From JBCBSP01 sp039819095 (GTDB lineage: Bacteria; Pseudomonadota; Alphaproteobacteria; Caulobacterales; Maricaulaceae), in contig JBCBSP010000002.1 of the NCBI GenBank assembly GCA_039819095.1, forward strand, positions 248,001-312,000: a DNA stretch of 64,000 nucleotides, in the 5' to 3' direction. Shown here piece after piece: positions 1 through 8,754 of this stretch. Made by a program: the position numbers and the translations under genes. Position 1 is the stretch's first letter. Each line of letters begins with the position of its first letter. The notes beneath the pieces are model-generated. The model searched no databases, was not told the DNA's origin, and worked only from the letters and a program-made list of their open reading frames with translations.

Positions 1-181
1 GCTCGGCCAGCCCCGCCGCGATGAAGGCGTCCATGAGCGCCTCCGGCGCCACATTGAAGACCGGACTGATCGCGTCGGGCTCCGCCGCAGCGGTGAAACC
101 GGGCGGCAGCACCAGAAAGCGGCGTGGCCGCGAATCGGGGACCAAGGAAGAGAAATCCAGCGGGAATGCGCGTTCAGCCAT
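1..181 (-). CDS. Unrecognised protein, N-terminal part (runs off the left edge)
   Basis: The first 60 residues are present and begin MAERAFPLDF. The ATG at 179-181 is preceded on the minus strand by GAGGA at a good distance, which supports this start. The visible part is soluble-looking, with no signal peptide or membrane segment. The phrase DAISPVFNVAPEAL faintly recalls DUF1499 proteins, but the piece is too short to decide. It is divergent from the ABC exporter genes; the 121 bases between them would hold both promoters. Confidence 0.5.
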   Translation of the reverse strand, partial: MAERAFPLDFSSLVPDSRPRRFLVLPPGFTAAAEPDAISPVFNVAPEALMDAFIAAGLAE

Positions 182-302
182 ATCAGTCCTCATGAAAGCC
201 GGTCTTGCAGCATAGATATCTGGCGAGGCCGGCGCGAACATCCTAGACAGGGTTTCACGCCGCACCAGATCGGATTTGCGGGGCTGAAAGCGAGGGGGAT
301 GC

Positions 303-1265
303 ATGAGCGAGTACGCGCTCGAAGTCCGGGGGCTGTCGAAAAGCTTCTCCGGCAAGCCGGCGGTTAGCGATCTGTCCTTTGCGGTGCGCGAAGGCGAGAT
401 CACCGGATTTCTCGGACCCAACGGGGCTGGCAAGACCACATCGCTGCGCATGGCTCTGGGCATTATCCAGCCTGATGCCGGCCAGTCCCGCCTGTTTGGC
501 GGACCGCCGACGCTGGCGGCGCTGAACCGGGTCGGTTTCCTGCCTGAAGAACGCGGCGTCTACCGCAAGATGACCGCTGAGGCCGTGATCATCCTGTTCG
601 CGCGACTGAAGGGTGTGCCGGCCGAGACCGCGCGTCAGCGCGCCTGGGCGCTGCTGGAGCGCTTCGGTCTGGCTGATGCGGGCCGCAAGAAGATCAAGGA
701 ACTCTCCAAAGGCATGGCCCAGAAGGTCCAGATCATCGCCGCGCTGGCGCATGAGCCGGACTTTGTCATTCTGGACGAGCCCTTCTCAGGGCTGGATCCG
801 GTCAATCAGGCCATGCTGGAGGAGATCGTGCGCGAACAGGCCGCCGAGGGGCGCACCATCCTGTTCTCCACCCATGTGATGCAGCACGCTGAGCGACTGT
901 GCGACCAGATCGTGCTTGTCGCTCGCGGACGCAAAGTGTTCGACGGCAAGGTCGATGAAGCGCTCGCCGCCGCGCCGCGCCAAGTCATCATCGAGACCGG
1001 CTGCGACAGCGATGTCGCCGCCCTGCTCGCCCCGTTCGGGACGGTCGAGGCGATGACCGCCGATCGCGCCGAGCTGAAAGGCTGGCGCGTCACTCTGGCG
1101 CCGGGCAGCGATGCTCAGGACGTGCTGAAAGCCTGCGTCGATGCGCAGGTGAAACTCGCCCGGTTCGAACCGATCCGCGCCCAGCTGCAGGACGCCTTCG
1201 TGGAACTGGTCTCGCGCGACGATCCCCAGGAAGCGGCCGAGCTCATCAAGGAAGGCGAAGCGTGA
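303..1265 (+). CDS. ABC-2 type exporter, ATP-binding protein (NatA-like)
   Basis: This 320-residue protein is the nucleotide-binding subunit of an ABC-2 exporter. Walker A is GPNGAGKTT (38-46), the signature is LSKGM (134-138), Walker B with the catalytic Glu is FVILDEP (154-160), and the H-loop His is 191. Roughly residues 220-310 form the extra C-terminal domain (DUF4162-like) common in NatA-type ATPases. Its stop codon overlaps the start of the permease gene (TGATG), so the two are translationally coupled and should form one complex at the inner membrane. NatA/NatB relatives have been linked to sodium, drug or lipid export; the substrate cannot be read from the sequence. Confidence 0.93.
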   Translation: MSEYALEVRGLSKSFSGKPAVSDLSFAVREGEITGFLGPNGAGKTTSLRMALGIIQPDAGQSRLFGGPPTLAALNRVGFLPEERGVYRKMTAEAVIILFARLKGVPAETARQRAWALLERFGLADAGRKKIKELSKGMAQKVQIIAALAHEPDFVILDEPFSGLDPVNQAMLEEIVREQAAEGRTILFSTHVMQHAERLCDQIVLVARGRKVFDGKVDEALAAAPRQVIIETGCDSDVAALLAPFGTVEAMTADRAELKGWRVTLAPGSDAQDVLKACVDAQVKLARFEPIRAQLQDAFVELVSRDDPQEAAELIKEGEA

Positions 1266-2731
1266 TGGTGAAAAGCTACCTCATCGCCCGGCGTGAATAC
1301 CTGTCCTATGTCGCCACCTGGGGCTTCTGGCTGTCTCTGATCTCGGTGCCGGTCATCATGGTCGTGTTCGGCAGTCTTCCATTGCTGGTGCAGTCCTCCC
1401 AGCCGACCCGCTATTACGTCATCATTGATGAAACCGGAGCCGGGTATGACGACATCGTCCAGGCCTCGCTGGAATCCGGGCGCCGGGAACGCGCGCGCGA
1501 AGCGCTGACGCTCATTGGCCGCGCCGCCGGAGACGACGCGCTCCAGCGCGCTCTGGCCGCCTTCGACCGTGATCCGGTGGGGCTTGAGGGCCTGCCTGCA
1601 GCGCTCGCTGAGCTCGGCGTGGATGAGAGCGCGGGCGCGTTCGCCGAGGGCTTTGGTCGTCAGGTCCGCGTGACCGCCCCCGCTCAGAGCGCTGAGGGCC
1701 TTCACCCCTACCTGCTCGGCCAGCGCAGCATCGACACCCCGACCGGACCCGGAGAGCTCTATGGCGCGATCATCATCCGGCAGGGGGAAGATCGCCCGCT
1801 GGCGGTTGATTATCTGTCGGTGAACATCGCCGAGGCCGATCTCGGCCGTCAGGCGCGCAATGCGCTGGAACGCCGCCTGCGGCGCGATTTTCTGGTCGAG
1901 CGTGGGCTGCAATCGGCTGATATCGACCAGCTGAACGCGTTGCGCCCGCCCGTGCGCAATCTCGATCCAAGCAGCGGGGATGAAGAAGACGCCGCCGTCA
2001 CCCTGGCCGATCGCGCGCCCTTCGCTGCTTCCATCATGCTGGCCTGGGTGTTGTGGATTTCGGTCTTCTCGGTGGCCAACATGCTCCTCACCAGCCTGAT
2101 CGAGGAAAAGAGCGGGAAGATCCTCGAGGTTCTGCTGTCCACCGCGCGCTTCCATGAGATCATTATCGGCAAGCTGGCCGGCGTGGCGGCCGTGTCCTTC
2201 ACCCTATTCGCGGTGTGGGGGCTGGTTGGCGGACTGGCCATGGTGGTCGGCGGGGCGGCGCTGGCCACGGTGGAACCGGAGCTCGCGCAAGCCATCACTG
2301 CAGCCATAGAGCCGGGCCTGCTGCTGGCTGCTCTGGGCTATTTCGTGATCGGCTATCTGATGTTCGGCGCCATCTTCCTGGCCATCGGCTCGCTGTGCGA
2401 GACGCTGCAGGAGGCGCAAAGCCTGATGAGCCCGGTCATTCTCTTCCTGATGGCGCCGATGCTGATCCTGGCGGTCTCCTTCACCTCGATGGATTCCGCC
2501 TTTGTGCAGTTCGCCAGCTGGGTGCCGGTCTGGACGCCCTTCCTGATGATGGCGCGCCTGCCCTATGAGCCGGGTCTGACGGAGATTCTCGCAACCAGCG
2601 CGCTGATGCTCGTCACCATGGTGGCGGTGTTGTGGGGCGCGGCTGCGGTCTTCCGTCAGGGCGCGCTCAGCCAGGCCAATGTGGATTCGGTCAAACGCTT
2701 CTTCCAACGTAAGAAACGTAAGAGCGGCTGA
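1265..2731 (+). CDS. ABC-2 type exporter, permease (NatB-like)
   Basis: This 488-residue membrane protein pairs with the ATPase encoded just upstream. One membrane helix lies near the N-terminus (about 18-42). A large extracytoplasmic domain follows (about 45-245), and then a cluster of five or six helices with the conserved EEKSGKILEVLLST loop that ABC-2 permeases use to contact the ATPase. This is the NatB layout. ATG at 1265 overlaps the previous stop by one base; an in-frame GTG at 1262 is possible but less likely. The gene ends just before a bidirectional terminator at 2759-2799. Confidence 0.92.
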   Translation: MVKSYLIARREYLSYVATWGFWLSLISVPVIMVVFGSLPLLVQSSQPTRYYVIIDETGAGYDDIVQASLESGRRERAREALTLIGRAAGDDALQRALAAFDRDPVGLEGLPAALAELGVDESAGAFAEGFGRQVRVTAPAQSAEGLHPYLLGQRSIDTPTGPGELYGAIIIRQGEDRPLAVDYLSVNIAEADLGRQARNALERRLRRDFLVERGLQSADIDQLNALRPPVRNLDPSSGDEEDAAVTLADRAPFAASIMLAWVLWISVFSVANMLLTSLIEEKSGKILEVLLSTARFHEIIIGKLAGVAAVSFTLFAVWGLVGGLAMVVGGAALATVEPELAQAITAAIEPGLLLAALGYFVIGYLMFGAIFLAIGSLCETLQEAQSLMSPVILFLMAPMLILAVSFTSMDSAFVQFASWVPVWTPFLMMARLPYEPGLTEILATSALMLVTMVAVLWGAAAVFRQGALSQANVDSVKRFFQRKKRKSG

Positions 2732-2758
2732 CCCTCCCGCCAGCCTATCATTCCACGC

Positions 2759-2799
2759 GAAAACGCCGCGCCCCGGAGATACCGAAGCGCGGCGTTTTC
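2759..2799. terminator. Bidirectional intrinsic terminator between natB-like gene and rpsU
   Basis: A 13-bp perfect stem (GAAAACGCCGCGC at 2759-2771 pairs with GCGCGGCGTTTTC at 2787-2799) has a 15-base loop. The A-run on one side and T-run on the other make it work in both directions, serving the convergent permease (+) and rpsU (-). Confidence 0.85.
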
Positions 2800-2834
2800 A
2801 TGTTCAAGCGACCGTGAAGTCAGCGCGGACGGGC

Positions 2835-3074
2835 TTAACCGCGACCGCGACCGCCCCCGCGCTTGGGCAACAGGCCTTCGCGCTGAGCGCGCTTGCGAGC
2901 CAGCTTGCGGGCCCGGCGGATCGCCTCGGCCTTCTGGCGCGCGCGCTTCTCGGAGGGCTTTTCGTAATGGTTGCGGCGCTTCATCTCGCGGAAAGTGCCT
3001 TCCCGCTGCATCTTTTTCTTCAACGCTTTGAGCGCTTGCTCGACGTTGTTATCGCGCACGACGATCTGGACGAT
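2835..3074 (-). CDS. rpsU: 30S ribosomal protein S21, apparent ATC start codon
   Basis: The product is the small basic ribosomal protein S21, with the family phrase VQIVVRDNNVEQALKALKKK followed by a Lys/Arg-rich tail ending in GGGRGRG. Family members start MVQIVVRDNN. Here the codon at the conserved Met position (3072-3074) is ATC, and a strong Shine-Dalgarno AAGGAGAG sits about 8 bases upstream. No ATG, GTG or TTG lies nearby in frame; the nearest is a GTG at 3126-3128, which would add 18 atypical residues (LLAGSSRKLEQ...). I therefore place the start at ATC, giving 79 residues, and treat the longer form as the alternative. The gene is divergent from the COQ9 gene. Confidence 0.85.
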   Translation of the reverse strand: MVQIVVRDNNVEQALKALKKKMQREGTFREMKRRNHYEKPSEKRARQKAEAIRRARKLARKRAQREGLLPKRGGGRGRG

Positions 3075-3298
3075 GGCCCACTCTCCTTCGGTCTGTTCCA
3101 GTTTGCGGGATGAACCCGCTAATAACACAGGACGGGACGCGAAGGCTGGACAGCCGCACTCACGTCCGCGCGTTGATCGCTGATTGAGGCGCGGGCTTTA
3201 CACCAGCCGCGACGGCCTGTCTACACATGCCGTCGCATGCGCTGCGCGTCGCTCTGTCCCCGTGACGAAATCAGCGCGCCGGACTAGATTGTCTCACC

Positions 3299-3973
3299 AT
3301 GACCGAAACCGATCCCCGCACCACCCGTTCGCGAGCCGACAACGCCCGCGCCCGCCTGCTTGACGCCATGCTGGGCGAAGCCGCCTTTGACGGCTGGAAT
3401 GACGCCGCGCTCGCCCGCGCCGCCGCGACAGCGGGCCTGAGCGAGGGCGAGGTGCAGCTGTATTGCCCGGACGGCGTGCTGGATCTGCTGGAAATCTGGT
3501 CGCGCACCGCAGACGAGGCGGCGGCTGAGGCGATTCGCCAGAACGGGGCGAACCGCATCCGTGACAAGATCACCGAAGCGGTGATGATCCGACTGGCCGA
3601 GCTCAATGGCGAAGAAGACGCCGCCGACCGGGCGCGCGCCCGGCTGCTGCTGCCTGACGGGGCGGCGCGCGGTGTGCAGCTTCTGTGGGCGACGTCGGAC
3701 ATGATCTGGCGCGCCATCGGCGACACGTCGACGGATGCGAATTTTTACTCCAAGCGCGCCATTCTGTCAGGTGTTTACGCCTCCACCTTCAGCGTCTGGC
3801 TTGACGACGCGTCCGAGGACAAAGCGAAGACCCGCGCCTTTCTGGACCGGCGCATCGAGAACGTAATGCAGTTTGAGAAGGTGAAGGCTCAGGCGAGCAA
3901 GGCTACGGCCTCCATGCCGGATCTGGTCGGGCTGGCGGCGCGCCTTCGCCACGGGCTTGGGCGGCGGGTCTGA
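3299..3973 (+). CDS. COQ9 family protein (ubiquinone biosynthesis accessory)
   Basis: This 224-residue soluble protein has a TetR-like helical fold at the N-terminus (RLLDAMLGEAAFDGW, then a degenerate helix-turn-helix). The COQ9 C-terminal domain contains the DMIWRAIGD and SVWLDD segments typical of the family. COQ9 binds isoprenoid lipids and helps COQ7-type hydroxylation in ubiquinone synthesis; that role is known for the family and inferred here. It is divergent from rpsU, and the thiolase gene follows after 30 bases, probably in the same transcript. Confidence 0.88.
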   Translation: MTETDPRTTRSRADNARARLLDAMLGEAAFDGWNDAALARAAATAGLSEGEVQLYCPDGVLDLLEIWSRTADEAAAEAIRQNGANRIRDKITEAVMIRLAELNGEEDAADRARARLLLPDGAARGVQLLWATSDMIWRAIGDTSTDANFYSKRAILSGVYASTFSVWLDDASEDKAKTRAFLDRRIENVMQFEKVKAQASKATASMPDLVGLAARLRHGLGRRV

Positions 3974-4003
3974 GGCCCGCCTCAGATACCCGCCCCGGAG
4001 ACC

Positions 4004-5215
4004 ATGATCAGCGATCTTTATCTTTACGACGCGGTGCGCACCCCGCGCGGCAAGGGCTCCGCCAAAGGCGCGCTCGCGGCTCTGGCGCCGGAAGAACTGA
4101 TCGCACAGCTCATCAGCGCGCTGAGCCGGCGCTGCGGCGAGGATGCGATCCGCTCAAGCGCGAGCCTGACGCTGGGATGCGTCGGCCAGGTCGACGCCCA
4201 GGGCGGGCATCTGGCGCTGATCAGCGCACTCCATGCCGGCCTGCCCCATACGATGGCCAAGCTGACGGTGAACAATTTCTGCGTCTCCGGCCTTAGCGCC
4301 ATCGCCAGCGCGGCCCGTGACGCCTCCGGCTCAGGCGATGATCGCCTTCGCATCGCCGGCGGGGTGGAGATGATGTCCGCCGTCCCCTTCATGGCGGACC
4401 GCGCGTCCTACTACACCGACACGCAAACCGCCCGACGCCTGCGCTATGCGCCGGTGGCGCTCGCCGCCGATCTGATGGCGACGCGCGAAGCCATCCCCAA
4501 GACGGAGCTCGACCGGGTGACCGCCCGTTCCCACCAGCGCGCAGCGGCCGCGCAGGCGCGCGACGACGCGCCGGAGATCATTACGGTCTGCGGCCCCGAC
4601 GGTGAAACCCGGCTGGCGAAGGACGAAAGCGTGCGGGCCGACTTCACCGAAGACAGGCTGAGCGCCTTCCCGCCCGCCTTCGCCGAGCTTGGCGCTGAGG
4701 GCTATGACGCCATGATGAGCGAGGCGGCGCTGGGTGGCGCGGCGGTGGATCACGTCCACTCGCTGGCGAATTGCCCGCCGCCGGCTGACGGCGCGGCGCT
4801 GGCTCTGATCGGTTCGCGCGCGGCCGGACGAGCGGCCGGCCTTGCGCCGAAGGCGCGCATCCGCGCCCTTGTTCAGAGCGCCGGGGATCCGGTTGTGCAG
4901 CTGACAGCCGGCTTTGCCGCGATGGATGCGGCTCTGGATCAGGCCGGCTCTTCGCTTGGGGATATGGACCGGATCGAGTTCATGGAGGCCTTCGCCGCGC
5001 CCGTCGTCCGCTTTGAACGGGTTTACAAGCCCGATCCTGATCGGGTGAACCCCGATGGCGGGCATCTGGCGATGGGTCATCCGATGGGCGCGTCCGGAGC
5101 GATCCTTGCGACGACGCTTCTGGCCGGGCTGGAGCGCTGCGGCGGCGCGCTGGGTCTGGCCGTGGCGCATGGAGGATCCGGGGTCGGCGCCGCCCTTGTC
5201 CTTGAACGGGTTTGA
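4004..5215 (+). CDS. Thiolase family protein (acetyl-CoA acyltransferase), one catalytic Cys replaced
   Basis: A 403-residue thiolase with the nucleophilic Cys93 in NNFCVSGLSA and the catalytic His359 in GHPMGASGA. In family members a second Cys near the C-terminus (as in CAAGGLGAAMVLE of FadI) acts as the base. Here the aligned position reads AHGGSGVGAALVLE, with His389 where Cys is expected. The enzyme may be altered in direction or speed, or may be a specialised beta-ketothiolase. GGAG lies 5 bases before the ATG. It probably shares a transcript with the COQ9 gene upstream. The next gene is separated by a 259-base leader. Confidence 0.85.
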   Translation: MISDLYLYDAVRTPRGKGSAKGALAALAPEELIAQLISALSRRCGEDAIRSSASLTLGCVGQVDAQGGHLALISALHAGLPHTMAKLTVNNFCVSGLSAIASAARDASGSGDDRLRIAGGVEMMSAVPFMADRASYYTDTQTARRLRYAPVALAADLMATREAIPKTELDRVTARSHQRAAAAQARDDAPEIITVCGPDGETRLAKDESVRADFTEDRLSAFPPAFAELGAEGYDAMMSEAALGGAAVDHVHSLANCPPPADGAALALIGSRAAGRAAGLAPKARIRALVQSAGDPVVQLTAGFAAMDAALDQAGSSLGDMDRIEFMEAFAAPVVRFERVYKPDPDRVNPDGGHLAMGHPMGASGAILATTLLAGLERCGGALGLAVAHGGSGVGAALVLERV

Positions 5216-5474
5216 GACTTTTATTGCGCAGCGCAGCATTTGCTGTATGGTCCGCCGTGAATTCGAGCCGCGCGTAGGAGACGGGACATCCCGTCAGCGG
5301 CTCCTTGTTCCGCACCGCAAAACGCGGTCGAAGCCGACGCCTCCTCCCCTTTGCGGCCGGACGCGTTCCGATCATGCGGCGGCTGATCTACGCAAGCTTC
5401 CAGATTTAATGCAGCGGACGAGATGCGTCCGCTCGCACGCTCAGTCGCGAAACGCGCCTGAAGAAAGTTGTGTT
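5216..5474 (+). promoter_or_regulatory. Promoter and structured 5' leader of the RNA helicase gene
   Basis: The 259 bases before the helicase start hold no protein signal. Two perfect hairpins are visible: GACGGGA-CA-TCCCGTC at 5280-5295 and GCGGACG-AGATG-CGTCCGC at 5414-5432. Neither has a T-run, so they are not intrinsic terminators. Long structured leaders are common before cold-inducible DEAD-box helicase genes; regulation of this kind is inferred, not shown. Confidence 0.45.
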
Positions 5475-6764
5475 TTGACTGATTTTTCCAAGCTCGGCCT
5501 CGCCGAGCCCCTCCAGCGCGCGATTCGCGAAGCTGGTTACACCACCCCGACCCCGATCCAGGCCGGCGTCATTCCAGCGCTGATCGAGGGCCGCGACGTG
5601 CTCGGTCTGGCCCAGACCGGAACCGGTAAGACGGCGGCCTTCGTGTTGCCTATCCTGCACCATATCAACGCCGCCCAGCGCCAGGCGCCGGGCAAGACGT
5701 GCAACGCGCTCATCCTGGCGCCGACGCGCGAGCTAGCCGCCCAGATCGCCGACAGCGTGCGCACCTATGGCCGCTTTACCGGCCCGACCCGCGCACTGGT
5801 CGTCGGCGGCGTCAAGCCGGGCCCGCAAGTGCGCGCCATGGCGCGCGGCGTGGACGTTCTGGTGGCAACGCCGGGCCGTTTGCTCGATCTGATCCAGAGC
5901 GGATCAATCCGTCTGCACCAGACCAGCACCGTGGTGCTGGACGAGGCCGACCAGATGCTGGATCTGGGTTTCATGCCGGCCATTCGCCGCATCATGGCGA
6001 TGCTGCCGAACGAGCGGCGCACCATGCTGTTTTCCGCCACCTTGCCGAAGACGATCCGCACGCTGGCCCAGGACTTCCTAGATGATCCGCTGGAAGTGTC
6101 CGTGGCGCCGGTCTCAACACCGGCTGAACGGATCGCGCAGACGGTTCTGCATGTGCGCCGGACTGACAAGCGCGAGGCGCTGGTGCGCGTGCTCGCCGAC
6201 CCTTCGGTGACCCGGGCCATCGTGTTCACCCGCACCAAGCGCGGCGCAGACCGCGTCGCCAAGCAGATGAACGCCTCCGGCCTGAAAGCTTCCGCCATTC
6301 ACGGCAATAAAAGCCAGAACCAGCGCGAACGGGCTCTGGCCGCGTTCAAGTCCGGGGCCATGCCGATCCTGATCGCGACCGATATCGCCGCGCGCGGCAT
6401 CGATGTCGATGGCGTCTCCCACGTGGTCAATTACGAGCTGCCCAATGTGCCGGAGAGCTATGTGCACCGGATTGGACGCACCGCGCGCGCCGGCAAGAGC
6501 GGCGTGGCGATCTCACTGTGCGGCGAAGAAGAAAGCGCGCTGCTGCGCGATATCGAGAAACTCATCGGCCGCAGGATCGACGCGCAGGGTGATCAGGTCG
6601 ATCCGCCGAACACCCCGCCCGCCAAGCGCGGCGGCGGGGGTGGCGGCGGTCGCAATCGTCAGGGCGGACGGCCCGGCAAGCCCGGGCAGGCTAAGTCCGG
6701 CTCCAATGCCCACCCTGGTCAGAAAAAACGCTCTCGCCGACCTCGACGCCCCAAGGCGGCCTAG
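5475..6764 (+). CDS. rhlE: DEAD-box ATP-dependent RNA helicase, RhlE-like
   Basis: A 429-residue helicase with all core motifs in order: Q-motif TTPTPIQ, Walker A AQTGTGKT, PTRELA, DEAD in VLDEADQMLD, SAT in LFSATLP, ARGID and HRIGRTARAG. The C-terminal tail (from about residue 375) is rich in Gly, Arg and Lys (KRGGGGGGGRNRQ), as in RhlE proteins that bind RNA non-specifically. Family members begin MTDFSKLGL; here that Met is a TTG at 5475. The in-frame sequence upstream is not protein-like, so I reject a longer start. The stop codon overlaps the stop of the convergent sulfotransferase gene in the palindrome CTAG, leaving no room for a terminator. Confidence 0.92.
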   Translation: MTDFSKLGLAEPLQRAIREAGYTTPTPIQAGVIPALIEGRDVLGLAQTGTGKTAAFVLPILHHINAAQRQAPGKTCNALILAPTRELAAQIADSVRTYGRFTGPTRALVVGGVKPGPQVRAMARGVDVLVATPGRLLDLIQSGSIRLHQTSTVVLDEADQMLDLGFMPAIRRIMAMLPNERRTMLFSATLPKTIRTLAQDFLDDPLEVSVAPVSTPAERIAQTVLHVRRTDKREALVRVLADPSVTRAIVFTRTKRGADRVAKQMNASGLKASAIHGNKSQNQRERALAAFKSGAMPILIATDIAARGIDVDGVSHVVNYELPNVPESYVHRIGRTARAGKSGVAISLCGEEESALLRDIEKLIGRRIDAQGDQVDPPNTPPAKRGGGGGGGRNRQGGRPGKPGQAKSGSNAHPGQKKRSRRPRRPKAA

Positions 6765-8689
6765 CCCTCATAGCCCAGACGCTCGGCCCATGGCTTCAGC
6801 CGTTCCATCACCGGCCCGAGCGCGAAGGCGTATTTGCGCCAGCGATAGCGCGCCTGCGTGTAGAGCGGGCGCGTGACCTGGGCATGGCTGGCGGTGTTGA
6901 CCCGGTCCCGGCTCGCCGCCTGACGCTGATGGTCGAGCACGGCATCGGTCCACTCAAGCCCCAGATGGTCCAGCAGGGCGCGAAGCTGAGCTTCCGGCTC
7001 GGCGACCAGCGTTTCGTAGCGCACTTCATGGACATTCAGCCCCATGCTCTGCGCCGCTTCGAAATGTGCGCCCATGAAGTGATCATAGGCCTCAGCAGCG
7101 GTGTCGAGCGCGCGAAAATTGGTATTCAGAGGGTCCGGCTGGAAGGGCTGCATGAAGCTGCTCAGCACCACATCATAGGGGTGGCGGATCACCACCGCCC
7201 ATTGCGCGCCCGGAAAGAGCTCGGCGAGCTGACCGGTCCAGCCGGCGATGGCCGCGTGACGGTCGACGATCATCTTCGAAGCCACGCTGTCCGCGCCCAG
7301 CTCGCGCGAGACGGCTTCGATATATAGGCGCCGCGCCGCCGCAACCGCCTCGGCGCCGGATTCGGCCGGGCGCTTGCCCTGCACCAGGCCAAGGGACGCC
7401 AGAGCCGCGGAGGCGTGCGGGGCTTCCTCCATCGTGGCCGCATCGTCATGACCGGACAGCATCATATCGATCAGCGTGGTGCCCGATCGCGGAAAGCCGA
7501 CGACAAAGGCGTGCCGCGCGATCGCCTCATCGGCTTTCGGTTCGGCCGGACGCGAGACCGGACTTGAATACACCGACCGCGAGCGCGCCAAGAGCTGCCG
7601 CATCGCGTCCGGCCTGAAGCGCTGGCGGCCGTTATCGATCGACTCATCCAGCGCGTTGCCGTCGGAGAACGCCTTGAACGCCTCCTCGGGCCGACCGGCC
7701 TTCTCGCAGGCCTGACCCAGCATGAAGCGCAGACGGGCGCGCTGGCGCGGTGAGAGATCTTTCTGATCGGCCGCCTCCAGCCGCTCAATCGCGCCGGCCG
7801 CGTCGCCGCGTTCCAGGACCAGCCGGGCCTGTGCGACCTCTCGATCGGACGGGTCGATGTCTTCAAGGTGCTCCAGCAGCGCCTCGATCCCGTCCAGATC
7901 ATTGAGACGCCAGAGAAATTCGAGCAGGCGCGCCGGCGCTGGACCACCGGGCGGGTTGACGGCGACCGCCTGGTCAAACGCCGCGCGCGCCGCCGCGAGA
8001 TCGCCGATCCGCTCATGCGCAGCGGCGAGCGCGTTCTGGAAATCATGATGATCGCGCCCGGCTTCGAGGTGCGCTCCCAGCACATCAAGCGCATCGCTAA
8101 AGCGGCGCTGGCCGATAAGCTGCAGAGCGAGCCGCGCGGACAGATCCACCGCGCCGCCCGGCGCGCGCTCGATGCCGCGCCTGAAAGCCGCTTCCGAAGC
8201 CGCCGCGGCGCCGCCGGCGCCGTAGACTTCAGCCAGGCAGGCATAGCCCCGCCAGTTTTTCGGTTGCAGCGCGATCGCGCGCCGCGCGGCGCTCTCCGCA
8301 TCATTGCGCGCTGAATTGCGCAGCGCCTGGCTCATCGCCACCCAGCCCGGCAAGGATTGAGGATTGGCGAGCACGGCGCGTTCAGCCGGGTCCGCTGCGC
8401 CAGCGCGACGGCGGGCGAGCTGCGCCCAGATCGGCTGGGCCGTGTTGGCGATCTGCGGGGCGATCACAGTCGCGCCGGCGGCGGTCGCCACATAACCCAG
8501 CGCAGCGCGTTCCAGCTTCTGCGCAGCCATCGCCCGCGCTGCAGTCAGATTGGCGGCCGGATGACCCGGCGAGGCGTCGAGCACGCTGCGCAGCGCCGCG
8601 AAACCCCGCATGGGCTGGCCGCGCTGAATGGCGGCTTCAGCCGAGCGGATGATCTGATCTGGCGAAACGGGCGTGCTGGTCGTGGTCAT
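6761..8689 (-). CDS. TPR-repeat sulfotransferase
   Basis: This 642-residue protein combines about 400 residues of tetratricopeptide-like helical repeats with a C-terminal sulfotransferase domain. The phosphosulfate-binding loop is GFPRSGTTLIDMML, and the 3'-phosphate site is likely the VIRHPYDVVLSSFMQPF segment. Such enzymes transfer sulfate from PAPS to a protein or small-molecule acceptor; the acceptor is unknown. There is no signal peptide, so it is cytoplasmic. I chose the ATG at 8687-8689 with AGGTG upstream over a GTG three codons earlier. A second protein of the same architecture lies at 22,911-24,506 inside the island, next to a TonB receptor. Confidence 0.85.
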   Translation of the reverse strand: MTTTSTPVSPDQIIRSAEAAIQRGQPMRGFAALRSVLDASPGHPAANLTAARAMAAQKLERAALGYVATAAGATVIAPQIANTAQPIWAQLARRRAGAADPAERAVLANPQSLPGWVAMSQALRNSARNDAESAARRAIALQPKNWRGYACLAEVYGAGGAAAASEAAFRRGIERAPGGAVDLSARLALQLIGQRRFSDALDVLGAHLEAGRDHHDFQNALAAAHERIGDLAAARAAFDQAVAVNPPGGPAPARLLEFLWRLNDLDGIEALLEHLEDIDPSDREVAQARLVLERGDAAGAIERLEAADQKDLSPRQRARLRFMLGQACEKAGRPEEAFKAFSDGNALDESIDNGRQRFRPDAMRQLLARSRSVYSSPVSRPAEPKADEAIARHAFVVGFPRSGTTLIDMMLSGHDDAATMEEAPHASAALASLGLVQGKRPAESGAEAVAAARRLYIEAVSRELGADSVASKMIVDRHAAIAGWTGQLAELFPGAQWAVVIRHPYDVVLSSFMQPFQPDPLNTNFRALDTAAEAYDHFMGAHFEAAQSMGLNVHEVRYETLVAEPEAQLRALLDHLGLEWTDAVLDHQRQAASRDRVNTASHAQVTRPLYTQARYRWRKYAFALGPVMERLKPWAERLGYEG

Positions 8690-8754
8690 ACATCGCACCT
8701 AGCGCAAAACCGCACGCGATGCGACGCCATGATGCGCGCTCAGCGCACAATCGG

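Noticed and set aside
2771..2790. GATACCGAAG in the loop of the terminator as another shared operator
   Set aside because: The second arm GTAYC is missing and the place is not a promoter.
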